Part shown: piece by piece, positions 17,164 to 26,008 of the stretch
Numbering within the stretch: position 1 is the stretch's first letter
Layout: every line of letters begins with the position of its first letter
NCBI GenBank assembly: GCA_002937455.1
Contig: PTJZ01000004.1
Location: 171,298 to 235,297, forward strand
Direction of reading: 5' to 3'
DNA length: 64,000 bases
Origin: Alphaproteobacteria bacterium MarineAlpha11_Bin1
GTDB taxonomy: Bacteria > Pseudomonadota > Alphaproteobacteria > MPNO01 > UBA830
Position numbers and translations under genes: made by a program
Notes under the pieces: model-generated
Seen by the model: only the letters and a program-made list of their open reading frames with translations
Database searches by the model: none
What the model was told of the DNA's origin: nothing

Positions 17164-18014
17164 GACGCAGGTCTCAACCCGTCAAACTGTGTCAGTTGTA
17201 TAGATTTTCTGTTTTCGTCTGGCCCTACAATATTGTCATTTGTATGGTTTTTTGAGTTATCTGGGCTCTTAAACGAATCTTTATTTTTACCTCTATAAAT
17301 TTTTTGAAGGTGTTCAGATGTTAAATCGACTGGCGGGCCGTCGAAAACCACTTTGCCTTGGTTTAACCCAATAATCCGATCTGCGAACTCTTGGGCGAAT
17401 TCGACCTGGTGCAGACTGCATAGTACGGTCGTTTTTCGTTGCCGGGAGGCATTACGTAAAAGTCCCAAAACGTGACGACTTACCGTGGGATCTATACTGG
17501 CAACTGGCTCGTCAGCGACCACCACATCGGGTTCGTTAATGAATGCGCGCGCAATGGCAACTCGCTGTTGCTGCCCGCCCGACAGCTCAGACGCTCGCCT
17601 GTAAATCTGTTGTTCTTCAAGTTCAACTTCCGCAATTAGTCGGCAGGCGGTCCGTTGTTGGGCAATCGAAAAAAGTTTTAAAAGCACCTTCCAGGTAGGC
17701 GTGGTTGGCAAAAGCCCGGCGAGAACATTGTGTAAGACACTAAGACGCTGCACCAGATGCAAATGCTGGTGAATCATTCCAATGCGACTACGGACCTCTT
17801 TAAAAGATTCTAGATCAATCGGGGTTCCATCTAGTGTAATTTTCCCTTCAGACGGCATCACTAAGCCATTGACCGTGCTTAAAATCGTCGATTTTCCTGC
17901 TCCCGATGGCCCGAGAAAAACGCAAAACTGACCCTTTGGTACAATTAAAGACACATTGTTAAGCGCCTTAGTGCCGTCCGGGAATATATGTGTGACCGTT
18001 TCAAATTCGAGCAA
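17160..18014 (-). CDS. phnC: Phosphonate ABC transporter ATPase PhnC
   Basis: A 284-residue ABC ATPase. Walker A is GPSGAGKST (about 36-44), the Q-loop region is IGMIHQHLHLVQRL, the signature is LSGGQQQRVAIARA, and Walker B is VVVADEPVASID. These fit PhnC. The start is a TTG at 18014 preceded by a strong AGGGGG element. The last 40 residues form a polar, asparagine- and lysine-rich tail beyond the usual PhnC end, of unknown purpose. The gene lies between phnD and phnE and overlaps the latter. Confidence 0.93.
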   Translation of the reverse strand: MLEFETVTHIFPDGTKALNNVSLIVPKGQFCVFLGPSGAGKSTILSTVNGLVMPSEGKITLDGTPIDLESFKEVRSRIGMIHQHLHLVQRLSVLHNVLAGLLPTTPTWKVLLKLFSIAQQRTACRLIAEVELEEQQIYRRASELSGGQQQRVAIARAFINEPDVVVADEPVASIDPTVSRHVLGLLRNASRQRKTTVLCSLHQVEFAQEFADRIIGLNQGKVVFDGPPVDLTSEHLQKIYRGKNKDSFKSPDNSKNHTNDNIVGPDENRKSIQLTQFDGLRPAS

Positions 18015-18087
18015 GGCTGCCCCCTAAAAGTGTCGAACGAGACGTCACCCGCCGACTGCAAAATGCGGGTAACATATGTGCGTGTTG

Positions 18088-19008
18088 TCAGCGTTCACCG
18101 GCTTTGTCGATTATCTCGCCTTTTAGGCGTTTTGTGAGCGCGCGCAGCTTATCAAGGGCTCCGAGCATTTTGCTGAGCGGATACTCAGTGTCGTAGCGAT
18201 CAACCTTTTTGCCGCCATATCCCCTTACAAATTGTGGATCGACTTTTTTATGTATTTCACTGAAGGCGAGCCTGATTTTAGCTTTGAGTTTCGGGTTTAG
18301 CTTTTTATTTATAGCAAGGGGAGGGTTAGGTATCGGTTCACTCTTAGAGAGAACTCTGTATTTGGCTGGATCGATAATACCTTTTTGCACGGCCTTTTCC
18401 CATACGTTAAAGGAAGCAGCGGCCGCCGAAACTCGGCCCTCTTTGAGCGCTGCAATAGAATTCGTATGGCTGCCCGCAATTACTATCTTTTTTAGGTCGC
18501 GTACTGGATCAATACCTGCCGCTAATACCATCGCAAATGGGAAATTGAAGGAGGAAGTTGAGTTTGGGTCTCCAACCGCGAGGCTGTGGCCTTTCAAGTC
18601 CTTCAACGTTTTTATGTCCAAGTCTTTTGAGCTGTAAATGCCGGAATAGTAGACGCTTTTTCCTTTTTTTACGTCGACCGCGAGTAGCTCAGCACCGCAC
18701 ATTTGGCGGGCTTGTGCGAAGGTAACGGCGCCGTAGTGAGCTATATCGGCTTGGTCGTTGCATAGGCCTTGCACGGCTGCTGCATATGATGTCCCAAGCC
18801 TAAGCTTAAAGTGGATGCCGTACTCCCTTGTGATCGCGTTGAAGATTGGTCGGTAATCACTTAGTGAGTCTCGTGACCCGATTTCAGTGGGCACCATGAT
18901 CATGCGAACCGGTTTATTTTCGGTACCGTCGGGCATCTCCACCGCAAGCGAAGTGGTGGTAATCAAGACGGTAGGCAAGATAATTGCTATGCGTTTGCCG
19001 AATCTCAT
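18088..19008 (-). CDS. phnD: Phosphate/phosphite/phosphonate-binding periplasmic protein PhnD
   Basis: A 306-residue solute-binding protein. Residues 1-22 form a signal peptide (basic MRFGKR, hydrophobic core, cleavage near SLAVE). The mature part has the PhnD/PtxB pattern: GTSYAAAVQGLCNDQADIAHYGAVTFAQ, then VGDPNSTSSFNFP, where the S-T-S-S turn typically binds the phosphonate oxyanion. It heads the phnDCE-dioxygenase operon. The binding site does not by itself tell which phosphorus compound is carried. Confidence 0.92.
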   Translation of the reverse strand: MRFGKRIAIILPTVLITTTSLAVEMPDGTENKPVRMIMVPTEIGSRDSLSDYRPIFNAITREYGIHFKLRLGTSYAAAVQGLCNDQADIAHYGAVTFAQARQMCGAELLAVDVKKGKSVYYSGIYSSKDLDIKTLKDLKGHSLAVGDPNSTSSFNFPFAMVLAAGIDPVRDLKKIVIAGSHTNSIAALKEGRVSAAAASFNVWEKAVQKGIIDPAKYRVLSKSEPIPNPPLAINKKLNPKLKAKIRLAFSEIHKKVDPQFVRGYGGKKVDRYDTEYPLSKMLGALDKLRALTKRLKGEIIDKAGER

Positions 19009-19287
19009 GTGATCCTCTTAAATATGAAATTTTTTGAAGGGTTGTGCCGCCAAAGCGGTTATGCACACGCCAGAAAATATTGACTTGAGCGTCAGCTGCA
19101 CGCCTTCGCCTATGCGAATACCGATCCCAAAGCTTGAGGCTAGGATGGCGGAGGGGGGCGTAGTTTCCCTCTGGAAGCGCTACCTTTAACTTGGTCTACG
19201 CGTCTTCCTATTGTCAAAAACCTATAACTTTATTCGTTTGTAAAATGCAAGAAATTTTTTCTCTCAGTATTAACTATTTGACGTCGT
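19009..19287 (-). promoter_or_regulatory. Upstream region of the phnDCE-dioxygenase operon
   Basis: A 279-base gap without a gene. Read on the minus strand, a TTGACA hexamer sits within TTTTTGACAATAGG (about 19216-19221), but no good -10 is found at normal spacing. No Pho-box direct repeat (CTGTCAT-like pair) could be recognised by eye, so phosphate control is unproven. The region also follows the ABC exporter stop. Confidence 0.35.
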
Positions 19288-21114
19288 TTAATTCTTAGCC
19301 ACCGTGCCGTTTGAATGCGCAACTTTTTCGTTGCCCGCCTCGTATAACACGTCTTTGTCCCCCGCGATTTCGACTAGACGGGCGAACGGTTGGCATGTTG
19401 CGATTAGGGTCTGGAAATTGCCTTCCCCGAGAATTTTGCCCCCGTCGATAAAAAATAGTTTGTCGCACCTGCGCACTGTGCTGAGCCGGTGGGCAATGAT
19501 GAAGACTGTTTTGCGGCCAGCGAGTTCCTCAATCGCTTTTTCTATGTCTCTTTCTGTGCTGTTGTCCAAAGCGGATGTGGCCTCGTCCAACACCAGTACT
19601 TCCGGATCGTTATAAAGGGCTCTCGCTATACCAATACGCTGGCGCTGCCCGCCAGACAATCGAATGCCCCGTTCACCAATTTCCGAGTCGAGCCCGTTAC
19701 TAAGGGACGAAAGAACGTCTTCAAGTTGAGCAAGACAAATCACCTCGGCGAGGCGTTTGTCGTCTATCTCGTTATCTGGTATTCCTATTGCAATGTTACG
19801 CCGCAACGTATCATCCATCAAATATATGCTCTGGGGTACATAGCCGATCCGTCCCCGCCAAAAGTTCGGACTTGCTTCGACGATTTCTCCGTCTATGAGG
19901 ATGCGCCCCTCTGTTGGCGGCAGCAGTCCGAGCACAATGTCGATTATAGTGCTTTTTCCGGCGCCGGTTCGACCTACAAAGGCAACAGCTTCTCCCTTGT
20001 TTACCGTGATATCGATATCTCGAAGTGTCCAGTCCTTCGCATTAGGATAACGATAAGAAACATTCTGGATGGTAATATTCTGGCTCAGCACTATCTGTTC
20101 AGAATCCTGGTCTCGTATAGCCTGAACTTCACTTTCGTAATCCTGGTGTCGCGCTGCTTTTTCAAGGTCTGGATATATTGACTCTAGTAAAGGCGCTGTC
20201 TGGCGTAGAGAAGAAAAATAGTGGGTAATGCGATTTGCTGACGGTAATACGCGAAATGCGGCGGCGACGAATACTGCTAAGAGTGGCAAAGCCGCCTCTG
20301 CAGATCCTTGGCGATCTATGATGTGCGCCGTGACCAAGACAATGGCGCCGACGATAGCTATCTCGCCGTATATTCGCGGCAACTGCGCGATAACGCTTAA
20401 GCCTGAATTGATTTTTGCAAGGTCATTCGCGACTAATCGAATCCTACTCACAAAATAATCGCCACGGCGTAACACCATACTTTCCTTAACCGCGCCAAGG
20501 AAAAAGTGCCCGAAACGGCTCTGAAGCCGACTAAACGATAACGCTTTCCCGCTTAATTCATAAACCTTTCTTCGGATTGCCAGATAATAAAGGGTGAGAG
20601 CTGCAACAACGAACCCGCCCGCAATCAAGGCTGAACCCAGATCCATGACGATCAGTGCGGCTAGCGCTCCAGATGCGAGGAGGATCTCCATCAATATTCC
20701 TATCCCCGACTGTAAAATACTACCGACCACGGACGGCGCCGTTTGAGAGATATCGTGCACGGCGTGTGCACTGTTCACAGAGAGATGCTCCTCGTAACGG
20801 CGTCGGGCATATCCCTCGACAAGGCGCACTGTAAAAAAAGCGCGCAAATCAGAGATGAACCTTGCCTGAAGATAAATTGCGAAAATAATAAAAATATTTT
20901 TGATTACGAAGACGGTGATTAGCACGCCTGCGATAAGGCCGAATGGCGTTGTGCCGATGGATAACAGATCAAGACCTAGTCCTGAAATGAAATCGATGAC
21001 CGCGTTGCTTTCGCCCTCCCGGTTGAGCAAAACGTGCATTAGCGGGAGGAAAAGGCCAATGTTGAGCATTTCAAGAAACGCGCTGACAATCATCAGCAAA
21101 AATACGCCAAACAA
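19288..21114 (-). CDS. ABC exporter, fused transmembrane and ATPase domains (PglK/MsbA type)
   Basis: About 608 residues from a TTG at 21114. Six membrane helices lie in the first 310 residues and an ABC ATPase in the last 260: Walker A GRTGAGKST, signature LSGGQRQRIGIARAL, Walker B VLVLDEATSALD, and the switch histidine in IIAHRLS. Exporters of this type flip lipid-linked oligosaccharides or lipids. Similarity to the family N-terminus (RIIRLLNTRRRVQLFG) extends upstream of the TTG. The frame stays open back to the sat stop at 21256 with no ATG or GTG, so the true start is uncertain. Likely glycan or lipid export, inferred from context. Confidence 0.88.
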   Translation of the reverse strand: MFGVFLLMIVSAFLEMLNIGLFLPLMHVLLNREGESNAVIDFISGLGLDLLSIGTTPFGLIAGVLITVFVIKNIFIIFAIYLQARFISDLRAFFTVRLVEGYARRRYEEHLSVNSAHAVHDISQTAPSVVGSILQSGIGILMEILLASGALAALIVMDLGSALIAGGFVVAALTLYYLAIRRKVYELSGKALSFSRLQSRFGHFFLGAVKESMVLRRGDYFVSRIRLVANDLAKINSGLSVIAQLPRIYGEIAIVGAIVLVTAHIIDRQGSAEAALPLLAVFVAAAFRVLPSANRITHYFSSLRQTAPLLESIYPDLEKAARHQDYESEVQAIRDQDSEQIVLSQNITIQNVSYRYPNAKDWTLRDIDITVNKGEAVAFVGRTGAGKSTIIDIVLGLLPPTEGRILIDGEIVEASPNFWRGRIGYVPQSIYLMDDTLRRNIAIGIPDNEIDDKRLAEVICLAQLEDVLSSLSNGLDSEIGERGIRLSGGQRQRIGIARALYNDPEVLVLDEATSALDNSTERDIEKAIEELAGRKTVFIIAHRLSTVRRCDKLFFIDGGKILGEGNFQTLIATCQPFARLVEIAGDKDVLYEAGNEKVAHSNGTVAKN

Positions 21115-21255
21115 TTGGACGCGACGCCTAGTGTTAAGTAGCCGAATGATGCGGAGAATACTCTCCAGATTGGTGGACTGAGGTGTGCTGGCGATTTCTA
21201 GGATGCCTTTAAAAGATTGTTTCGGGAGTTTATTTTTCCAGCGCGACGTCGAAGC

Positions 21256-22455
21256 CTAGCTTTCAACGAAAATCGACCCAGCACTGTGTCGGGCTATAAT
21301 CATATCACGCACTTCGGGGCGGAGTATTTCATTGAGTGCGCTGTAATCCTCAGCGGCTAGAAACCGGCGGACATCTCTGCCGTTTAGTTTCTTCAGATCG
21401 TCTGGGTGCTGGCACTCGCCTTCAGTTACGATATCGTTGCAGTGGGGGCAGTATTGGGGCTCTGGCAACGCCATGATCAGAATATCGAGCGTCGAACCCG
21501 CGGCGAAAATTTCCTGCGATTCATATCTGCTGTAATAATTGCCAACGCCGGCGTGGTCGCGCCCAACGATGAAGTGAGTGAACCCCATATTTTGCAGAAC
21601 CGTCGCCTGTAGGAAGGCTTCTTTCGGGCCCGCGTAGATAGGCGGCAAACGCATATTATTCAGTAGAGTTTTGCCAGGTGGGTAGATTTCCTCTGTCAGC
21701 ATCTGGTACGTATCTAGCACTACATCAGACATGAAATTTCCTGCCACGGCGGCGCCAGTAATAACGTGAATACCCAGGAACCCGGCTCTGTCCAGCGCCA
21801 CCCGGTGCTGATATTCGTGCCCCCGGTGGCTGATATTTCGTGTTGAAAATGCGGCGAATTCTCCGGCACCGGAACTTTCCAGCTGAGCCCTGATACGGGC
21901 CGGTGCGTTTTCAAAGCGTTCGGCGGTTATTTTTGATCCGCACAGCTTTACCGGACCGCCAATACATAGTCGACTTTGTTCCCGTATCCGCGCAACGCCG
22001 GGATGCCTCCGATCGCAGGTCCCCATTACGGTGTCGCAGTAGGCGTCGGGATCAACGTCGAAAAGGCTTTCAACGGTCATCGTTGCAACCACGTGGCCGC
22101 CGGCATTGCAGAGAGCTACGTCAGCGCCTTCCCTGAACTCGGTGCAGTTCTTTTCCTCGACGTGAAAGAGAACGGGTACCTTCCAGTCTAGGCCGTTAGA
22201 CAACTTTCCATGGGCTAACACCGACTGGAAATCGACCTGTGTCATAAATCCAGTCAGCGGGCTGTAGCATCCAGTCCCGATATTTCTCAGATGAATGGTC
22301 TGGGTGGCTGTAAGAATTAGCCTTTTCGTAGCCGATAGCGCGCGGTCGGTAATTTCGGATTGATCGGTTGTAAGATCGACCAGCTCGCCGCCATAGGGGG
22401 ATGCCGGCCATACGGCACTGCCGGCCGAGACTGCGGGATCAGACAGCTTCGGCAT
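21256..22455 (-). CDS. sat: Sulfate adenylyltransferase (ATP sulfurylase)
   Basis: A 399-residue single-chain ATP sulfurylase producing APS from ATP and sulfate. The nucleotide motif reads FSTRNISHRGHEY, where most relatives have a Gln in place of the first Ser. GRDHAGVG is intact, and a zinc site of CPHC followed by C-Q-H fits the bacterial Sat zinc loop. It overlaps the asparagine-synthetase-like gene by 17 bases. With the APS kinase two genes upstream and a sulfotransferase nearby, it most likely supplies PAPS for glycan sulfation rather than cysteine synthesis. Confidence 0.9.
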   Translation of the reverse strand: MPKLSDPAVSAGSAVWPASPYGGELVDLTTDQSEITDRALSATKRLILTATQTIHLRNIGTGCYSPLTGFMTQVDFQSVLAHGKLSNGLDWKVPVLFHVEEKNCTEFREGADVALCNAGGHVVATMTVESLFDVDPDAYCDTVMGTCDRRHPGVARIREQSRLCIGGPVKLCGSKITAERFENAPARIRAQLESSGAGEFAAFSTRNISHRGHEYQHRVALDRAGFLGIHVITGAAVAGNFMSDVVLDTYQMLTEEIYPPGKTLLNNMRLPPIYAGPKEAFLQATVLQNMGFTHFIVGRDHAGVGNYYSRYESQEIFAAGSTLDILIMALPEPQYCPHCNDIVTEGECQHPDDLKKLNGRDVRRFLAAEDYSALNEILRPEVRDMIIARHSAGSIFVES

Positions 22456-24148
22456 CGATGTTGAAGGCCTTAGCTGCCATCTGGTGAAAAATTTCTTGAT
22501 CGGTGGTTCCGAGATCGCGATACCGTTCCAGTACCCGGTCTTCTAGAGAGGTGATTCCCGATCCGTGTTGGCCGCGCAATTTGGGGTTGAACAAAACCTT
22601 GATTGGCAGAAAAGATTCGTCCGACGCGTGGATTCCGGCGCCTATCAGGGGCAGTTTCCAGAAAAGCTTTTCCATTTCATGGATAGTTTCTTCGTCCGCA
22701 TTCTCCGGATGGGCGCCGTTGTTGTCCAGATATGCGCTCAGATACCGGTGTGTTTCGTGCATCTGTTCGGTCCAGTCGGCATCGGGCCCTGAACGTTTGT
22801 CCATTTCGCTCAATAGGTATTCAACGTTCTCTGTGCTCATTGACAGCCACCGCCGATCGATTCCCAACGCATATTCACAGACGTTCGTTTCAAGAAACGG
22901 GAACCGCGCTTCTATCGGACCGCGGTTCATAAAGATGATCGATGCCCGCCGCATCATATTTTCGTATATCGAGTTGATGAAGGCGAGGCGGCTTTTCAGC
23001 GTCACTTGAGCTTTGTGTGATGCTTTGAGTTCTTTCCAGGCGTCATATGCCCCCAGAAGTTCATCCACCCCGTGGCCGCCGATTGTAACCTTGAAGCCGT
23101 CGGCATGCATGACCGGCCCGAGATAATAATAGATCGGCAAAGGGTAGACGCTGAGCGCTTTGATCTTGCGCATCTCGAATGTGTGGATGATGTCCGGCAG
23201 GTCTTCGACAAGCTGATCGCCGGACGTCCGAATCTCTTTAAGCGTAAGGCCGATATCCTCGAAACCTTCCGCGGCGTTCTTGGCACGTCGGATGTCTTCT
23301 GATTCGTAATCAGAAATCGCATACACATAAGAGGTCGGCTGGAAATCTACCCGGTCGAAATCAATACTGGAAAGCACGTAGTAGGACGTCATTACGCTGT
23401 CGATTCCGCCCGACAGCATGGTGCAGATGGGCACGTCGCCCATGGTCCGATTGGCCGCCGACCGTTTCAGGCGCAGGTGAAATTCGCGGCTGACTTCCGA
23501 CAGGGGGTGTTCCGTTTTGACGGGCTGCGGCGAGAAGACCGGCCGGATAGAAAGTTCGAACGATTCCAGGTCTAGAATGGCCATCGTTCCCGGGACGAGT
23601 TCGACAGGATCGGCCAGAGAAATCCGGTCGATCGCCGCGAACCCTTTTAGTTCGCTCGAAAACAGGAATACGCGTGAGTCCTTGTCGTAGAAGTAGAATA
23701 GCGGGATACGGCCGGGCCAGTCTCGGGTGATTAGCAGCGTGTTTTTCGACTGGTCGTGTACAGCCAAGGAAAACAGGGAATCGAATTTCCGCGGACCGTC
23801 GCAAAATGCATCGCCGTATGCTTCGTACATGCGGAGAAACACTTCTGTATCGCCTTCGGTCGAAAAGGTTATGCCCGCAGCCTGAAGCTCGTCGCGTAAG
23901 TCTGCAAAGTTATATAGCTCGCCATTGAAGACGAGATGGATTTGACCGTCTTCTGATTCATACGGCTGGTCCGATTCGCCCGGTGCGACGTCGGGTTTAC
24001 GGGACTGTTTTACGAGATGCCGCCGGGCGCCGAGGACGACATCACGGTATTCACGGGTGGTGATGCCGTCGTTTCCGCGGCGGATAAGTTCCAGGCTTTT
24101 CCGCACTTCCTGCTGCGTCGCGCCGACACCGCCAAATATTCCGCACAT
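22439..24148 (-). CDS. Asparagine synthetase-like amidotransferase (AsnB family)
   Basis: A 569-residue class II glutamine amidotransferase with an ATP-dependent synthetase domain. The catalytic Cys2 (MCGIFGG) is intact, and the glutamine pocket has RRGNDG where most AsnB have RGPDG, and FNGELYNF. The PP-loop is LSGGIDS (about 241-247). AsnB relatives in polysaccharide loci probably amidate sugar acids (uronate or nonulosonate carboxyls) rather than aspartate. That is inferred, supported by the placement between the APS kinase and sat and by the uronate-forming dehydrogenase at 45410. Confidence 0.85.
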   Translation of the reverse strand: MCGIFGGVGATQQEVRKSLELIRRGNDGITTREYRDVVLGARRHLVKQSRKPDVAPGESDQPYESEDGQIHLVFNGELYNFADLRDELQAAGITFSTEGDTEVFLRMYEAYGDAFCDGPRKFDSLFSLAVHDQSKNTLLITRDWPGRIPLFYFYDKDSRVFLFSSELKGFAAIDRISLADPVELVPGTMAILDLESFELSIRPVFSPQPVKTEHPLSEVSREFHLRLKRSAANRTMGDVPICTMLSGGIDSVMTSYYVLSSIDFDRVDFQPTSYVYAISDYESEDIRRAKNAAEGFEDIGLTLKEIRTSGDQLVEDLPDIIHTFEMRKIKALSVYPLPIYYYLGPVMHADGFKVTIGGHGVDELLGAYDAWKELKASHKAQVTLKSRLAFINSIYENMMRRASIIFMNRGPIEARFPFLETNVCEYALGIDRRWLSMSTENVEYLLSEMDKRSGPDADWTEQMHETHRYLSAYLDNNGAHPENADEETIHEMEKLFWKLPLIGAGIHASDESFLPIKVLFNPKLRGQHGSGITSLEDRVLERYRDLGTTDQEIFHQMAAKAFNIDAEAV

Positions 24149-24179
24149 TGGATCGCTTCCCTTATTCGTTGAATTCTGA

Positions 24180-24746
24180 TCAGGCTTTTGCCTGCAACGT
24201 CTCTGTCGCTGATGCCGATGATAAAGCCGGCTGAATTGCCCGATAGATGGTGTCCGCCAGGTCTTCAGGTGCTGTTTTCGCGCTGTCTAGAACTAGATCG
24301 GCGTTTACCGGCTCTTCGAATTCGATATTCAGTCCGACGACGTTCTCTGCCTGTCCGTCGTCATTCGGATAAACGTTTTTTGTGTCTCTGGAGCGACAAA
24401 CATCGACGTCGCATCTCAGGTGAGCTTCGAAATATCCGGGGAGCGTATCGCGGCACTTTGCGCGGTTTTCTTCGAAGGGGTGAATAATCGCGGCGACGGG
24501 AATAATCCCCTGCTCCGACGTTAGTTGGGCGAGTTTGAGAACCCGGTCGGTTTGAATGCGCCGAGAATCTGGATCAAAGCCGAGGCTGTTGCCGTAAACT
24601 CTTCTGACGTGGTCGCCGTCCAGCAGGATTGATGGATAACCGTCAGCGCGGAGCCGTTTGATCAAAAGATTGGCAAGCGTCGACTTTCCCGCCGATGACA
24701 GCCCGATGATGAAGATGCTCGGGGCAGGTATGGGCAGGGTTTTCAT
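24180..24746 (-). CDS. cysC: Adenylyl-sulfate kinase (APS kinase, CysC-like)
   Basis: A 188-residue P-loop kinase with Walker A GLSSAGKST (about 15-23), LLDGDHVRR and DPDSRRIQTDRVLKLAQL. The stretch AAIIHPFEENR replaces the usual SPF-R motif, as in the copy at 14073. It phosphorylates APS to PAPS, the sulfate donor. A perfect AGGAGG lies 6 bases before the ATG, and the start overlaps the upstream glycosyltransferase stop by ATGA. It is followed by asnB-like and sat genes, giving a compact PAPS-supply unit. Confidence 0.87.
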   Translation of the reverse strand: MKTLPIPAPSIFIIGLSSAGKSTLANLLIKRLRADGYPSILLDGDHVRRVYGNSLGFDPDSRRIQTDRVLKLAQLTSEQGIIPVAAIIHPFEENRAKCRDTLPGYFEAHLRCDVDVCRSRDTKNVYPNDDGQAENVVGLNIEFEEPVNADLVLDSAKTAPEDLADTIYRAIQPALSSASATETLQAKA

Positions 24747-26008
24747 GATCTGCCTCCTGGTGCGGACGCTGACGGCGTATCAGATTGCATTGTTGTTTCC
24801 GGCTCTATCAGATGACGGTGAAGCAAAGCGAAGCGAGGGGAAATCCCACCGCCGTTAAGATGAGTATACCCCATGGTATATAGCCGGTTAAACGCGTCCT
24901 GAAGACGCAGGCCTTCAGAATCGAGAGGGCGTCCTTCGGACATGTCGAACATGTCCATACATATTGCCAGCACGTCTTCCGGGCTATTTTCGATCCATGT
25001 GTAACCAAGCTTCTCGTATGTCTCAGGAGTGAAAAGCATTCGTAACCGCTCAGGTTCATCACCATAGCATTCAAGAAGTCCCATCGCTGCGATTTCCGGG
25101 AAGGTCATGATATGGCCATCGCTGTTGCGTCGGAGTAGTTTCGGGTTGTCCATATTTCGCCAGCCCGCCTTGCCGACCCATGGCATCGGACAGAGGTTTG
25201 CGGCCGCCCAGGGAACATTGAATATCCGCGCAACAGTGATGAGCCCCGAATTGTTTCCTAGAAAAAACCGGCAGCGGGCGCTGAGATAAATGTCCATAAA
25301 AGGGTCACGGTGTAGCTTGGCGTAGTCGATGATCCGGGGACCACAGTCCGGCAGTGCGTTTGCGACGTGCGACCCGACTCGGATTGCAACGCCGCCCTGT
25401 TTAGCTATCCACTGCATGGCAGGGATGTAGTTTTCGATCGAACAGTCAAGATAACTGGATTGATTTTCTGCTTTTCCAAAGCCTTTCCGGTAAGCGATAT
25501 AGGATGGGTCGCGGGCGTGCACGCATACGAACCAGTCATCCGGCGAAACCCCCATGGCCAGAAGACCGGCGCGCCCTCGCTCGTCTTCGGCGCGGGTAAA
25601 TTGAATGACCGGCGGTTCGTTAAGATACGCTTCGTGCTCGATAACCGGAATATTCGGGAGCGGGCAGTAAAATCGTGTCCGGGAAATAAAGGGGCGGCAG
25701 GCTATGAAAAAACGACGGGCGGACTTGTTCTCGACAATCGGCAAGTATCTTTTCCATATCTCCAAAAGAGGCCGGTTGGCGGGATTCCACGCGAAAAAAA
25801 TAGTCTTTCCAGCGGGTTTCTCGGCAGACTGGCGGGCAAGCCGGACATATAACTCGGTATTGGACGCCAGATGGCCGATCCGATCTTCAAGAAGTTCCCC
25901 GATCCGGATCGGGTATATAGCTTCAAATACCCACAAAACAGGGATTCCGATAACGACAAAGACGAGTCGGCAACCCAGGTTCAATAAGCTCGAGAGGGGA
26001 CTTCTCAT
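24743..26008 (-). CDS. TIGR04372-family glycosyltransferase (copy 1)
   Basis: About 421 residues. A membrane-associated N-terminal helix (LVFVVIGIPVLWVFEAIY) is followed by a soluble region with VCVHARDPSYIAYRKGFG and CRFFLGNNSGLITVARIFNVPWAAANLCPM, the donor-site-like segment of this family. The start at 26008 is favoured because its ATG overlaps the stop of the upstream gene remnant (ATGA). An in-frame start at 26077 lies inside that remnant. Function is transfer of an unknown sugar in glycan assembly. It shares its layout with the gene at 26516. Confidence 0.82.
   Translation of the reverse strand: MRSPLSSLLNLGCRLVFVVIGIPVLWVFEAIYPIRIGELLEDRIGHLASNTELYVRLARQSAEKPAGKTIFFAWNPANRPLLEIWKRYLPIVENKSARRFFIACRPFISRTRFYCPLPNIPVIEHEAYLNEPPVIQFTRAEDERGRAGLLAMGVSPDDWFVCVHARDPSYIAYRKGFGKAENQSSYLDCSIENYIPAMQWIAKQGGVAIRVGSHVANALPDCGPRIIDYAKLHRDPFMDIYLSARCRFFLGNNSGLITVARIFNVPWAAANLCPMPWVGKAGWRNMDNPKLLRRNSDGHIMTFPEIAAMGLLECYGDEPERLRMLFTPETYEKLGYTWIENSPEDVLAICMDMFDMSEGRPLDSEGLRLQDAFNRLYTMGYTHLNGGGISPRFALLHRHLIEPETTMQSDTPSASAPGGRS

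Noticed and set aside
14073..24746. A complete phosphonate biosynthesis cluster
   Set aside because: No PEP mutase, phosphonopyruvate decarboxylase or phosphonoacetaldehyde reductase was found in the window.
21256..24746. sat and cysC as assimilatory sulfate reduction genes
   Set aside because: No APS/PAPS reductase, sulfite reductase or cysteine synthase nearby; a sulfotransferase in the same run fits better.
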